This document shows positions 36,201 through 47,074 of a stretch of DNA of 64,000 nt, piece by piece. The translations under genes and the position numbers were made by a program. The stretch is from Linum tenue (lineage: Eukaryota > Streptophyta > Magnoliopsida > Malpighiales > Linaceae). The notes under the pieces were generated by a model. That model worked only from the letters and a program-made list of their open reading frames with translations. It was not told the origin of the DNA and did not search any database. The number at the start of each line of letters is the position of its first letter. Position 1 is the stretch's first letter. The stretch lies in the NCBI GenBank assembly GCA_946122785.1, contig CAMGYJ010000010.1:14421467-14485466 (forward strand). Reading direction: 5' to 3'.

Positions 36201-37358
36201 TCTAAAATGATGAAATTGGAAAATTCTCAAGTATAGTGGTGGTGGTCAACCTGATCACCGGAGAAATTCTCAAGAAACTTTTGTGTGACTTGAACTTCAC
36301 CAAGCGCTTGCTGATAACTTTTTGGGGAAACTCTTTGTATTAACCTTGCGAAGAAATCAGAAACCTGAAAATCATAGGGGATTAAAACCATTCAAGTTTC
36401 TTGTGGTAGTCACAAGAATCATATATGAAGTTCAACTTAGACCTGATAAACTTGAGAGAATGATATCCCAAGTCCCAAATAATATGTTTACCTTTGGTAA
36501 TGAAAGCATGTGCCCCGCCTTCGAGGATATGTTCCCATACAGAAGATACCTGCCCAAACCAGCAAAGCGAATTAGACATCGTCAAACAAATAACAACTTT
36601 AAGGGTAGAAACTCAAACCTCTCAGGCAACTTAAATGGATTGTGCAGCCCATGTTTAGGACAATTGGACAAGCTCTCCACAAATGGCTGCACAGACAATA
36701 CAACCAACAATCATATGAGATGTACGTGTACCGCACCTACTTCAGCAACGTACCAGAAGCTAGCAGGAGAAAAATAATACTGAATTGAGAATCAGGGACT
36801 AACCTTGATGCCTTTCTCATCTACTTCAGCAACTCTAATAAATGGTTCCCCGTTTAAAGGATCCACAATTGTGTTCCACCTAGAAGATCCTCCCCATTTC
36901 CCCTGTACTGTAGATCAGCGAATGGCAGCCACAAAACACGACTCAGCCATTTTTTTAATCTAGGTAAATCTCGGTAACTTAATCAGCATTTCTACATTGA
37001 AATGAAGGAGGGAATCCCAAAACCTACCCAGGTTTTGTACTTCAGCTGGTCGAGCACCCGATAACTCTTCAGCATCTACGGTTGCGAAGGGCAAAGAGTG
37101 AGCAAACCGCCTGCCACAAAGCCAAAGCGATCAAGCAAGACAACCCAACAAAAGATCAATAAACCCAATAACTGCACTATACTTCCACCAAAAGGAAGAC
37201 AAACCCAGGTGACCAAATGATTCGCAAAAAATCGATACTAGAAAAGGGAATATGTTTTCACTGTACCTGGAATGATTGAGCGAACTTAGCCAACCCGAAC
37301 CTTTCTGTGCGGCGGCTGTATCTCTCAGCAGCCTGGCGGCAACAGCAGACCTGTACAT
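33210..37358 (-). CDS. ALDH12A1: Delta-1-pyrroline-5-carboxylate dehydrogenase, mitochondrial (P5CDH)
   Basis: NAD-dependent oxidation of glutamate semialdehyde/P5C to glutamate, the last step of proline breakdown in mitochondria. Sixteen exons, minus strand: 37267-37358, 37028-37110, 36804-36907, 36619-36686, 36492-36549, 36251-36364, 35853-35936, 35363-35467, 34906-35019, 34532-34663, 34336-34425, 34137-34226, 33822-34031, 33584-33694, 33432-33511 and 33210-33348. They sum to 1674 nt, 557 residues, matching the plant family length. The start MYRSAVAARLLRD is an arginine-rich mitochondrial presequence. Diagnostic blocks: ITPFNFPLEIPVLQLMGALY, NPRMTLFTGSSRIAEKL, the catalytic Cys in YACSGQKCSAQS (C338), YELVTKEIFGPFQ, and FGPAGDPRGAGIGTPEAIK. 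All introns are GT-AG except intron 14 (33512-33583), whose donor is GC (CAG|GCAAGAAG). A hAT-like insertion begins 87 bp upstream of the ATG. The gene looks intact. Confidence 0.97.
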
Positions 37359-37444
37359 GATCTCGGATTGGCGAGTGAAAGGAACTATGGCTTTCGTAAG
37401 TTTGAGAGAGCCGTAGCTTTCGTAAATAAGAAGAGTGGGCGGTG

Positions 37445-38135
37445 CCCGGGTGGCAACAAAACCCGAACCCACATGTACCCACCCGACTCAACCCGGTCAA
37501 TGCGGGTAAAATTCGTGTTAAAGGGTTTTGGATCGGGTTTGGGTTTAAACCTATTCACTATTCACCGGGTTGAGTTGGGTTGGGTTTAGGTAAACTCGCT
37601 CTATGGGTACCCGCCCACACCCATATATATAATTAATTTTTTAGGTATATTTAATATTTTAAACAACTAATCTTATTTATGTTTGTGGAGACAAGTCATA
37701 ATATTTTCTTTCTAATTGTGTAGAATGAAGTTGATGTTATCGAGTGGGGAGTGAAGAAACTTAATTGAAGGAAGAAGCTTTCAATTAATCATGTTATTTA
37801 TGGATAATTTGTGATTTGCTTCAATTTTCTTGAGTTTTCTAGATTGGTGTTGAATAATTTGTATAGTTAAATTGTGATTTGTTTGAATTTTCTAGAATGG
37901 TGTTTTATATATGGACAATTTGTATTGAGAGATTGATATTTGACTTTAATTTTGATAGAAACTTGTTATTGTAAATTTTTAGGACAAAAATCCATGGGTA
38001 CCCATGAACCCGCGGATACCCAACGGGTTGGGTTGGGTTTGAGTTTTTCAAACCCAGTGGGTTTTACCCCGGGTTTTTTTCACGCATAAACCCATGGGTT
38101 TGGGTTTGGCAAAACCCGACCCATTGCCATCCCTA
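37445..38135. mobile_element. hAT-like MITE next to the P5CDH start
   Basis: The left end CCCGGGTGGCAAC and right end (inverted) TAGGGATGGCAATGG are degraded versions of a hAT terminal repeat. Flanks GGCGGTG (37438-37444 and 38136-38142) match over 7 bp and 7 of 8 in either extended register, as expected for an aged 8-bp duplication. Both ends are filled with ACCCGACCC/GGGTTGGGTTT words and the centre is AT-rich. No ORF. It sits in the P5CDH promoter or 5' leader. Confidence 0.7.
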
Positions 38136-38142
38136 GGCGGTG

Positions 38143-38708
38143 GTGTAGGCAGGATTTGATACCACCCTGTCCTCTTTTCATAATATAAATATATAATTAA
38201 AATAATTAAAATCAATAATATTTAAATAATTTATTTATAAATAAATAAATAACCGACTAATACAATTGACGTTTGTATAAACAACTATGACGAATTTTCA
38301 TATTCTCAAAGCAATGCAAAATACATACGTTGTCTATACTTTTAAGTAAGCCTCTTTCAATCTATCCTATTAAATAATCATTAGCGAATTGATCGTCAAT
38401 TCGACTTCGAAACTTGATATTAGTATAGTGCAAGCTAAAAATGTTATTTCTACACTTACACTTGCAACGGGCAGAATCAAACTAGTTTCAGAAGCAAATA
38501 AACTGACGAATAGGACTTACGTACTTTTGTCTCCATCATTGTTCAAGATAATTCATCAATTACTTTCAATTAATGAAATCTTATAACATCATGATAATAC
38601 TCAAGCTATTGTTGAATAATTATTATGAATGGAACAAATAAATTAAATATTTTTTATCAATTATTAAACAAGTAATGAGCTATGATGTAGTGGCAAAATA
38701 TCTTTATA
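38143..38708. other. AT-rich intergenic DNA
   Basis: No gene, RNA or clear repeat recognised; separates two hAT-like elements upstream of P5CDH. Confidence 0.3.
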
Positions 38709-38716
38709 TTACTTAT

Positions 38717-39535
38717 TAGGGGTGTTCAAACGGTGTGGTTACCATGTAACTGTTTTAACCAGTACTATTTGGATAATTTGATTTGGTTAATTTGGATAAT
38801 TGGTTTGGTTTGGTTAAAGTTTTTACCTTGTTTGGTTTATGTGGTTTGGTTTGGTTTCAGACACTCATAACCAGCAAAACCAAATTAACCAGATAAATAA
38901 TTAGCCATATATCTAATATATACACATACTTAATACTTTGAATAACCACTCATGAGTTAAACGTTCATTCTTTTAGACTCATAAAATATAAAGCTTGATA
39001 TTGTTCCTATATTGTATATTTGTATATGTAGAGTGTAGACCACAACATATGAACGCCTAATTTAGATAAATCTCATACATTATGTTGGATGAAAACTTGA
39101 AAGCAAGGTCCTTTTCGGCCTACGAAAATTGCTAAAAGACTAAGTCAATTCAAACAAACACAACAATTCATTAACCCATACCATTGTGATAAATTTTTGT
39201 TAGGTGAATACTTCTATACTAACCGTAAGATAATTGTCTTAGTTGCATGTATTTATGTTAAGGGTCAACTATAACTATGTGTTGATTGTTATGTTTTATT
39301 CATTATATAAATTGTGAATTGATAAATTAACCGAAAATTTTCTCACTTAAAGATAATATGATTTTATATTGGTTAATCTGGTTAACTAATTAACCAAACC
39401 GATTAAACTTTAGTTTGGTTAATTTGGTTGTTGTATTAGTTTGGACGGTTTGGTTATGATATTGTATTCCATGGTTAATGAAATTTAGCCTTATTTGGTT
39501 TGGTAATAACCATGATAACCATTTGAACACCCCTA
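38717..39535. mobile_element. hAT MITE, 819 bp, perfect 8-bp TSD
   Basis: Terminal repeats TAGGGGTGTTCAAA (left) and, inverted, TAGGGGTGTTCAAATGG (right) are flanked by the perfect duplication TTACTTAT (38709-38716 and 39536-39543). Subterminal regions are dense in GGTTTGGTTAATTTGG and its complement. No ORF of note, so it is a non-autonomous hAT copy. It is a different family from the element at 4548, although the first eight terminal bases agree. Confidence 0.9.
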
Positions 39536-39929
39536 TTACTTATAGGTGTTGGGAACATATATATGTGGAGTATTTTTTACCAACTAAATATTACCCCTGT
39601 CCTGGGACAAAGGCAATATAGGCGGGCTCCGCATATGAGAGTTGGGGTTTGCTTTGAACGAATTGAAATTGGTCCGTAAAGAGATCACGCTCTGATGGCT
39701 ATCTCTGGTCCCACAATATATATTTGCCTCTTTTTGTCAATCGCTGATGGGCTGAATGGTAGTCTCGTCACACATTAGTGGACTGATAGAGTGTTCTTGT
39801 TACTAACAAAAAGAGTAAAAGACAAACAAACAAGAGGATTTGCATTTTATTTTTAAATTTCTATGAGCTTTTATGCATCCATTGGTCCGATGAGTTTTTG
39901 TGTTGATAATTTTTATTCACATTTTTAAA

Positions 39930-41427
39930 GGATTATATGCATAATATTCTCTTCTACTTTACATTTTTTTCAAACATGCCCCTTTATTTTAAATTACATT
40001 AATTCTACTCTTATATTGTTAAACATGGTTCAAATCTACCCCTCTGTTAGTATTTCCGTCCCATAACTGTTAAACCCAATCCAATCCAAATCGGTCAATA
40101 TAATATATTTGAAATGGGAGACTAAAAGACAAATCTACTCCCCTTAGTTCCGTTTCATCGTCATTTACCACAGCCTAGTTATTCTGCTAACTTGAAGATT
40201 CGTTAGTATATACTAACTAATATCCAAAATGTATGAACTAATATCCAAGTATGCTAAGTATCTAGATAGCACAGACTAGTATTCAAAACATCACAAACTA
40301 GTATCCAGATAGCAGATACCAACTAATATCCATAATCAACCAACTAGTATTCAATATGGTTACTCTTATGGGTTATGTGGATACTCTTATGTGTTATCTG
40401 GATACTAATTATGTGTTGTTTGGATACTAATCTGTGTTGTCTAGATATTAGTTTGTGAATTTGGGATAATAATTGATTCATGGTGGATATCAGTTAGCAA
40501 ACTTTGAATACTAGTATGTGATCTCTAGATACATTAGTACTTGGATATTAGCTCATGTATTTTGGATATCAGTTAGTATCTGCTAACGAATCTTCAAGTT
40601 AGCAGATTAACTTTTCCTCATTTACCATCTCCGATTACCCCCAACAGGAGCAAACACGACATCAATCCCCCTACCCTACATTTCCCCCAATCCCTCCAGC
40701 AATTTTGTTTTTTCTCGGCGACTGATTGATGCGGAGACCTCCAACTCCTCCGCATCCTTGACCGCTCTCGGGACCCCAGCCCCTTCCTCTGTGTTCCTCT
40801 TATGCGGCATAGCCACGCCGATGTCGATCCTCTGAGCCTCTCTCTATCTTTCTGATTCCCGACCATTCCCTAATTCTCGGCCTTCCCTGCACCCGAACCT
40901 GTTATTTGACCTCTTATCGTAAGACTACACACCTTGGTAAATAATCGACCCCTCCCTCTGTGTCTTTCGTCAATTCCCAAAGCCTAAATTCGTCAATCAT
41001 ACTATCTTAGGGATTGGGGTTGCTGGAAGGTCTACTGTTGGGAAGATGGACTTCGAGATCAACGATGACGGTGAGGTGGTGGCATCACCACGAGAAACAC
41101 AGGGGTGGGGAAAATGGGATCGGCGGAGGGGGAGGTATGCGTTGAAGAAGTTGTTCGATTTGATGGCGACCGGTTGTGGATCAGTGGATGGGAGCGCTTT
41201 TTTGGCAATGAAAGAGGGGATAAACTTGTCTTTTAGTCTCTCATATCCATGACATTTTACTAACCAATTCCGGGTGGACCGAATTTGAAGATTCTGAGAC
41301 CAAAATACTAACGGAGGGGTTGGTTTGAGCAAGGTTTAATAGTATAGGGGTAGATTTGATGTAATTTAGAGTAGAGAGACATGTTTGAGAAAAATATAAA
41401 GTAGATGGCATAGTACACATATAACCC
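39930..41427. mobile_element. Mutator-like element (possible Pack-MULE), 1498 bp, 9-bp TSD
   Basis: Long terminal inverted repeats of about 130 bp begin GGATTATATGCATAATATT (left) and, inverted, GGGTTATATGTGTACTATG (right). They continue in register through TCTACTTTA-TATTTTT-TCAAACATG and CTAAATTACAT to CCCTCYGTTAGTATTT. The 9-bp duplication ATTTTTAAA flanks both ends (39921-39929, 41428-41436). There is no transposase. The interior at about 40640-41230 is clearly GC-richer than the surroundings and contains leader-like and coding-like stretches (for example MDFEINDDGEVVASPRE at 41046), as expected of captured gene fragments. A fold-back element is nested at 40171-40617. Confidence 0.85.
40171..40617. 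mobile_element. Fold-back (hairpin) MITE nested in the MULE
   Basis: Two arms of about 200 bp are inverted copies of each other: CTGCTAACTTGAAGATTCGT opens both, followed by ACTAAC-ATATCCAAAAT, CTAATATCCAAGTA and TATCTAGA. The arms are built of repeated ACTAGTATCCAGATAGCAC-like units. TCATTTACCA (40161-40170, 40618-40627) flanks both sides and is a candidate 10-bp duplication. No coding capacity. The RNA would fold into a long imperfect hairpin. Confidence 0.75.
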
Positions 41428-41436
41428 ATTTTTAAA

Positions 41437-41742
41437 CGATTTGAAGTCTTCTAAGCCACATTATCAATCCACAAGTCGATCCAATTATAAATAAGGTTAA
41501 TAGTATTTTGTACCCCTTTACTATGGTAAATTAACAAACGTACCCATCAACTCAATTAATTGGAAAACAATACAAGTTTACCCTTCCATCTAATTTTCTG
41601 TTAAGTAACCGTTGAATGAGCAAGAAAATAACTCATTTTCCCCTTATTTACTCCTAATTTCAGTTTTAATTATTTTATTTATCTGCAACATCAATTAATT
41701 GGAAAACAATACAACACACCCCTTCCCCCTGTACACAATACA
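41437..41742. other. Short intergenic stretch
   Basis: Contains AATTAATTGGAAAACAATAC twice (about 41554 and 41693), probably the ends of a small degraded MITE. No gene seen. Confidence 0.35.
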
Positions 41743-43887
41743 TGTTACGATACGAGCCATTCGTAAGAATTTTAGGAATTTATGGGCTCATCTAGTTTGA
41801 TTAATTGGTTGGTATTTTATTAGCATTGTTTATTGTTTAATTGTCTTATTAGAATTGGGGTTGCTTTTTAGTAGTTGTTTAGGAATTAGTTATCGTTTTC
41901 TTATCAGAGAAGTAGTCATGTTTTAGGTAGGAAAGGATATGTTCTACTTCTATGCATTTAATATGTAGTTCGTCTTTCATTTAAGAATATGAGAAGATTG
42001 GAACCCAACTCTTGAGTCTTGCTTCGTTCTTCGTCTAAAGTTCTTTTCGTCCTAAAGTATATTTCTTATCATTCTAGCCCTAATTCTCTTTGTCCTGAGT
42101 CTATTTCTTTAGTTTATCATTCGATTCTTGTGAGACACATTGCGTGGGAGGTTCTATCTAAAGAATCCAAGTAATAATTTGTATCAGAGTCTGGTTTTGC
42201 ACAACCCGAGAATCTAGATTATCCAATTTCCTGTGCGGAGATGACACCCGACAAGGGAGACATCTACGCCAAGGAGCTCCTGATCACGCTAGCCGAGATA
42301 GAGGCATTCTTTCAAAAGCTCTTGTCACTCGCTAGGAACGAACCGCTAGCACAACCAGCTACCTCTGCAGCAACTTCCGTCACGACGATGCTAGCTGCAC
42401 CTAGTGAGGACGTGACAAAGACCAACGTGTAATATCATTCGCACTACCACATGCCGCCTCTGTCCTCATCGCACCACCGATCACATCAAATCATATTGAA
42501 ACAACGTACTAGGCGACAAAGGAGATGTTTCCTCGGGGAGCTGGTTCGGATAAATTAAAGAGGCAACGCAGGATCCCTATTACTGGTGTTGCTTTGTGAA
42601 AAATCTAGAAGAAAAAGAAAAGGGTTGAGGATGTTGAGTTTGTGGTATGAAAATGGCTTTATTCATCCAGGCATGATAATAAAAGGGATACACTTGGTAT
42701 CATATGTCAGCTTGATAGGAATTCATGGAGTTTATCATAAAGCTTTCTGAATAGTGCACCTCAACGTCGATTGTATGATGGGTTTTTGAATTGGAGATTT
42801 CGGAGGAAGAAGAGAAAGCAATGGAGGCTGAAAGTTCTTGACATGCCGCAAGTCTCAGCCCATATTCGCCAAGTTGGAAGGGTGATATGGGAGTTGTCTA
42901 TGAATCTAATGACAACGTCGCTAAACCCACCAACAATACTCGCTCACGTTGAGACTTGCGATACCCCAGCTGATGTGGAGATCCCGATCAATGCGACCAC
43001 CATCGTGTCAGATGTTGATCACAACATTGACATGGTGTGCCTAGCTGCATTGCACTCATTATTGGCCAACGCAAACGCCACCAGGGAGGTTTTCGAGCTT
43101 CAAAGGCAATTTGCAGGAGGTACGACACCTCAACCTAAATTCAAGCTAAGTATTGGACAAGGTGATAAAGTTTATGACCCACATACCTAACTCTTCTACG
43201 GGACGTCTAATGAACTTGGGGAGTGAAAATTGGAGGATGAATGGAACGCTCCCGTTGGGGAGTGGAAATTATTGGAACTATTATTTCATGCATTGGAGGT
43301 AAATTTCAAATGTGAGTATTATGTGCATTATTTTTCGATCCATGGGCCGACACTAGGGGATTACGAGCTGGGAAGTAGAGGCAGTGTGGGAGTGATTGGC
43401 TCGGCTCCGTTGGACAAGGAGTTCACTTCCATGGAAGCTGGTAATGACGAAAGAACCAATTGGGTGCTCGAACTCAACTAAGTATCGCAAGCATAAACAA
43501 CGTCAACAAGAGGCCATTCTCGTCTACTACAAATCGCGAGGAAGCTTCTTCTACATCGATCCCAGTTAAAGCTAGTGTGGTCATCTCACCAACCTTGAGG
43601 GCAGGGTTGCGCTGAAAAGGGGAAGATTGTTATGATACTAGCCATTCGTAATAATCTAGGAATTTCTGGTCTCATCTAGTTAATTAATTAGTTGGTATTT
43701 TATTAGTATTGTTTATTGTTTAATTGTCTTACTAGGATTGGATTGCTTTGTAGTAGTTGTAGTTTAGGATTTAGTTATTGTATCCTTATTAGAAAAGTAG
43801 TCATGTTTTAGGTAGGAGAAAGAATATGTTCTATGCTTATAAATATGTACTTCATCTTTCATTTAAGAATATGAGAAGATTGGAACA
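41743..43887 (+). mobile_element. Small non-autonomous LTR retrotransposon, 3' LTR truncated
   Basis: The 5' LTR starts TGTTACGATACGAGCCATTC (41743) and runs to about 42150. The 3' LTR starts TGTTATGATACTAGCCATTC (43628) and matches for about 260 bp, until it is cut at 43887 by the end of the Athila-2 LTR. A primer-binding site TGTATCAGAGTC lies near 42181 and a polypurine tract AAAAGGGGAAGAT ends at 43627. The 1.4-kb interior has short open frames at 42241-42432 (gag-N-like: DIYAKELLITLAEIEAFFQK), 42771-43190 and 43230-43481. None is a protease, RT or integrase, so the element was non-autonomous. The two LTRs differ at many places, so it is old. Confidence 0.78.
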
Positions 43888-44888
43888 TGATCACTTCAAT
43901 CCGTGCAGGTTTTTGTTAGAGGTTTGCACGTATCCACAACTAGCCCATCCTAGGCCAAGTTTAACAAAGAACGGTGTTGTCGTATAGTGGTAATCAAGGT
44001 CATATTATACCCGAGTCACGGTACCCTAGCCTAGTTCCCACCTAGTTGCTAATTAGTTAATCGGTTTTTGAGGTTTTGAGTGGAGGATATGAGGAAACTC
44101 TAGTCTAAGGATTGATAAAAGCTAAAAGCATGTACTTAGGGGACTAATCCTCCCCCTAGCTTAGGGTCACTATGCATATATAGATATCTAGGTTCGTCAT
44201 ATGTGGTGAGTGAGTTCTTTTCTATGGGCCTTCGTCTTTATCCACACGCCACCGAGTACGCCTCCCCTAAACCCATGTTCCAGTCACCTTGATCTAGTCT
44301 ATCGTATCGGCGACACTAAGTATATGGCTCATTTCAATGGACATTATCCACCGTCCTCACCGATATTTTATCCCGGGTTTTACCGAGGAAAGCCACCTAT
44401 AGCAGGGGTACGCACCTCGACCACTATAGGCCCCCATTCACACATCTAACCTAAAGTCTTCAGATGGTGCATACCTGTCTAACCCTAGAACTCCGAACCC
44501 AGTGTGGTAGCATAAAGCATGCTAAGAGGGAAGATTGGGGCTAGTTGCCCAAGCGTCCTCATTTAGGAAAGAGTGGCATTAAAATCAACTAGGCAAACAC
44601 ATTCATTCATTCAAACCTTAAAACAACTATATATACTAAGTAAACACTAAAACTAGGGTTTGGGATTTAGAACCCCTAGTACCTTAGAGGGCTACTTCAT
44701 AAGGGAGGGAAGAAGATACATGATAGAAATAGAAAAAGACTTGAAGTTGGGGAAGATCCTCCTTGCTCCTAGCTCCTCCTTCTCCTTCTCTTCTCCTTCC
44801 TTCAGCTTCTCTCTCTCTCTCTCTCTCTCTCTAGAACCATAAAATTTCTCTCAAAATCAGCTCTCTTAAACTGGGGAAAGGGGACTTG

Positions 44889-44896
44889 TATTTATA
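44889..44896 (-). promoter_or_regulatory. TATA box of the Athila-2 LTR
   Basis: TATAAATA on the minus strand in the context GCCTATAAATACAAG. The palindromic word array begins within about 15 bp upstream (higher coordinates), which suggests that the array belongs to the promoter or enhancer part of U3. Confidence 0.65.
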
Positions 44897-44907
44897 GGCA
44901 TTCTGGA

Positions 44908-45260
44908 CTCGGGGAAATTCTCGGCCTGAGGAAAGAAGATCGCAGGCGGAATCTTTGGTCTCTAGGCCATGATCTCAAAACGCAGTCGTCGAGGCCTGAG
45001 AAAAGCGGAAGATCGCGGGCAGACTTCGCGGTCGCGATCCACGAGTCACGACCATGATCTTTCTTGCGAGCAAGATAAGCGTTGACCGTGATGCGACTAG
45101 GGAAACTCTCTGTCTCTTCAAGGCTCCTCCGTGCGAAGTTCACGCCCTAAGCCTCCAAGATCACGGTCGTGATCTTTAGCTTCCGGGTCACGATCTTCAA
45201 CTGGTCCTCGCGGCTTGTGTTCTCGACCGTAATATTTGGCTTCTAGGCCATGATCTTTAG
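44908..45260. repeat. Array of AAGATCACGG/CCGTGATCTT palindromic words in the Athila-2 LTR
   Basis: About a dozen half or whole sites of one word family: AAGATCACGGTCGTGATCTT (whole palindrome near 45160), GAAGATCGCGGGC, TCGCGGTCGCGATCC, GACCATGATCTTTC, GGTCACGATCTTC, CTAGGCCATGATCTTTAGC and others, at irregular spacing. Two more complete sites lie in the internal region at about 45910-45980. Variation is mostly C/T and G/A at CpG-like positions, consistent with methylation-driven decay of an original GATCGCGG...CCGCGATC palindrome. Confidence 0.75.
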
Positions 45261-45461
45261 CTATCTGCCCCTTCTCTACACTTGTGGCCTTGTTTTGTAC
45301 CTAATTTTCACATATAGACTAATACACCCTAAAATCACATCAAAAATCAAATAGGAACGCAATAAGGATGTATTTGACGATATTCAAGCATTTAATCGTA
45401 TGAATTGGTACAAAACACACTTAAATTTGTAGAGTAAATAACACCAAGGTTGGTGTTATCA

Positions 45462-47074
45462 AACTCCCCCACACTTAGGCGTTTGATAGACCAAACAGAT
45501 GAGGTATGCATGCTAGTTCTTCTTTGCGTAGATGAGAGTATATGCGGATGAATGAACTACTACCTTCCTACCATGCAAGCACAAACTCTTGTATGAGTAC
45601 CATATCTACTACCTTAGGTTGATCATAAAAATTGTGCTCCGAGGGATTCTTAGACAACACCAATTACTAGAACTATTGGATGTGCTTTTATTCTTTTCTT
45701 TTGATGTATGAGTTGTCATTTTTTTTTGTCTCTTTTTTCCACGTTCATGCACATTGCACCGAACCTTTGCAATCTTTTTTCTTTGCATAGTAGCATCTCT
45801 CCCTCATGACCAAGAGCGGATGAAGAGTAATGGCATGAAGATCTAGAAAAGTGTGACAGAATGAACACACTTAGATCTAGAGGGTTGTCATTCCTTAAAT
45901 AGGGATGGGCAAGATCGCGGGCTAAGGCACCCAAGATCGCTACCGTGATCTTTAGCCTCAAGGCCGCGATCTTTGCCCTGTTAAGGACAAATCATTTTCT
46001 CCACTTCCTCAATTCAAAATTTTCATCCAAACATTTAAGCGAACATCCAAAAGTCAGGGCTAAGTCGCATAAATCATTTTTCATGCATTTCTAAGGTGTT
46101 AACTAAACTATTATTCAAACAAGATAAATTTTACAATGCTATATAGTATTGGTGCTATAGGGTTTTGCCTTTATGGTACAACTTCAAATTGTACATTTAC
46201 GTTATGGTACAACTTCAGATTGTACCTATACTTTTTGTAAAAATTCTCTTATTGTACAACTAGAACTTGTAGCTACATGTGATGGTACAACTTCAAGTTG
46301 TAAAGTTGTACTTGTACCATAACATAATGGTACAAATTGCTTTATGGTACAACCTAAACTTATACATTTAATGTTATGGTACAACTTTAAGTTGTACATT
46401 AAAGCACCAATACTATATAGCATAGTAGAAATGCTCTTCAAACAAAAGGTAAAAGGGAAAGATACGCAAACCGAAATGTTGGGTTGCCTCCCAACAAGCG
46501 CGTCTTTAAAAGTCTTTTCGCCAGACTTGACTTCTTAAGCTCAAATGGAGAGATCTCCATTCTTCACCGATGACCCTTTGTAGAATTCATACTTGTGATG
46601 AAGTCCAAGGTGAATACCACGGAGTCTCACGGAAGCCGCATCCGGTGCTTGAGATAGAAATGATCCATTTGAGAATTAAATTGAAAGTTGGTGAGGGTTA
46701 AGCTCCTTAGTAGTGATGTCATTATCAGTGAATGGCTTGTAGCATTCCCCGAACTTTTCATTTTCAAGAATAGGAGCTAAGTGGCCCTTGACAAATCGGC
46801 TTCCCTTCTTTGGATGTCTCTCTTCAAAGATGAACCATTGGAGCTTTCTTCCATGACCATTGGAAAGATGAGAAACCTTGAAAAACTCTTGGGTTTCCCT
46901 TTTGCAAGAAAACTTTTCCTTGCCCAGTTTCTTCATAGCCTTGCAAGAATCACTCACTCCTTCAACTTGATTGTCATGGGGGTCACAATCCATTTTGATA
47001 TCGTCCCATTTGTAATACTTGTGAACATTCGGGATTGAAGTCCTCTTGTAGCTTATTTCCTCATCACCAAAACT
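45462..47074 (-). other. Athila-2 3' non-coding region and post-protease tail
   Basis: Minus-strand open frame 46993-46676 (starts MDCDPHDNQVEG) follows the protease. Its tail runs toward the conserved Athila tract at 46480-46500. It does not resemble RT or envelope. The remainder is non-coding and includes the GTACAACTT array and two complete GATC palindromes. Confidence 0.6.
46160..46410. repeat. Array of GTACAACTT/AAGTTGTAC palindromic words in Athila-2 3' non-coding DNA
   Basis: About six copies of a 20-bp palindrome of the type GGTACAACTTCAAGTTGTAC, separated by 15-40 bp of AT-rich DNA (for example at about 46165, 46205, 46285, 46345 and 46378). Sequence and base composition differ from the GATC words in the LTR of the same element. 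Confidence 0.75.

Larger units (their letters stand above)
43888..45461 (-). repeat. Athila-2 3' LTR
   Basis: 1574 bp, TGATAACACC...GTGATCA on the minus strand, directly after a polypurine tract. It contains a TATA box (44889-44896) with a CT-rich tract downstream (about 44780-44832, transcribed as GA), and an array of GATC-centred palindromic words just upstream of the TATA box. Confidence 0.85.

Noticed and set aside
43985..44060. tRNA-like string GTCGTATAGTGGTAA resembling the 5' part of plant tRNA-Asp
   Set aside because: No matching anticodon arm, T arm or acceptor stem follows; it lies inside the Athila-2 LTR.
46676..46993. Envelope-like or extra gene after the Athila-2 protease
   Set aside because: No signal peptide, transmembrane segment or known domain; best explained as polyprotein tail leading into the non-coding tract.
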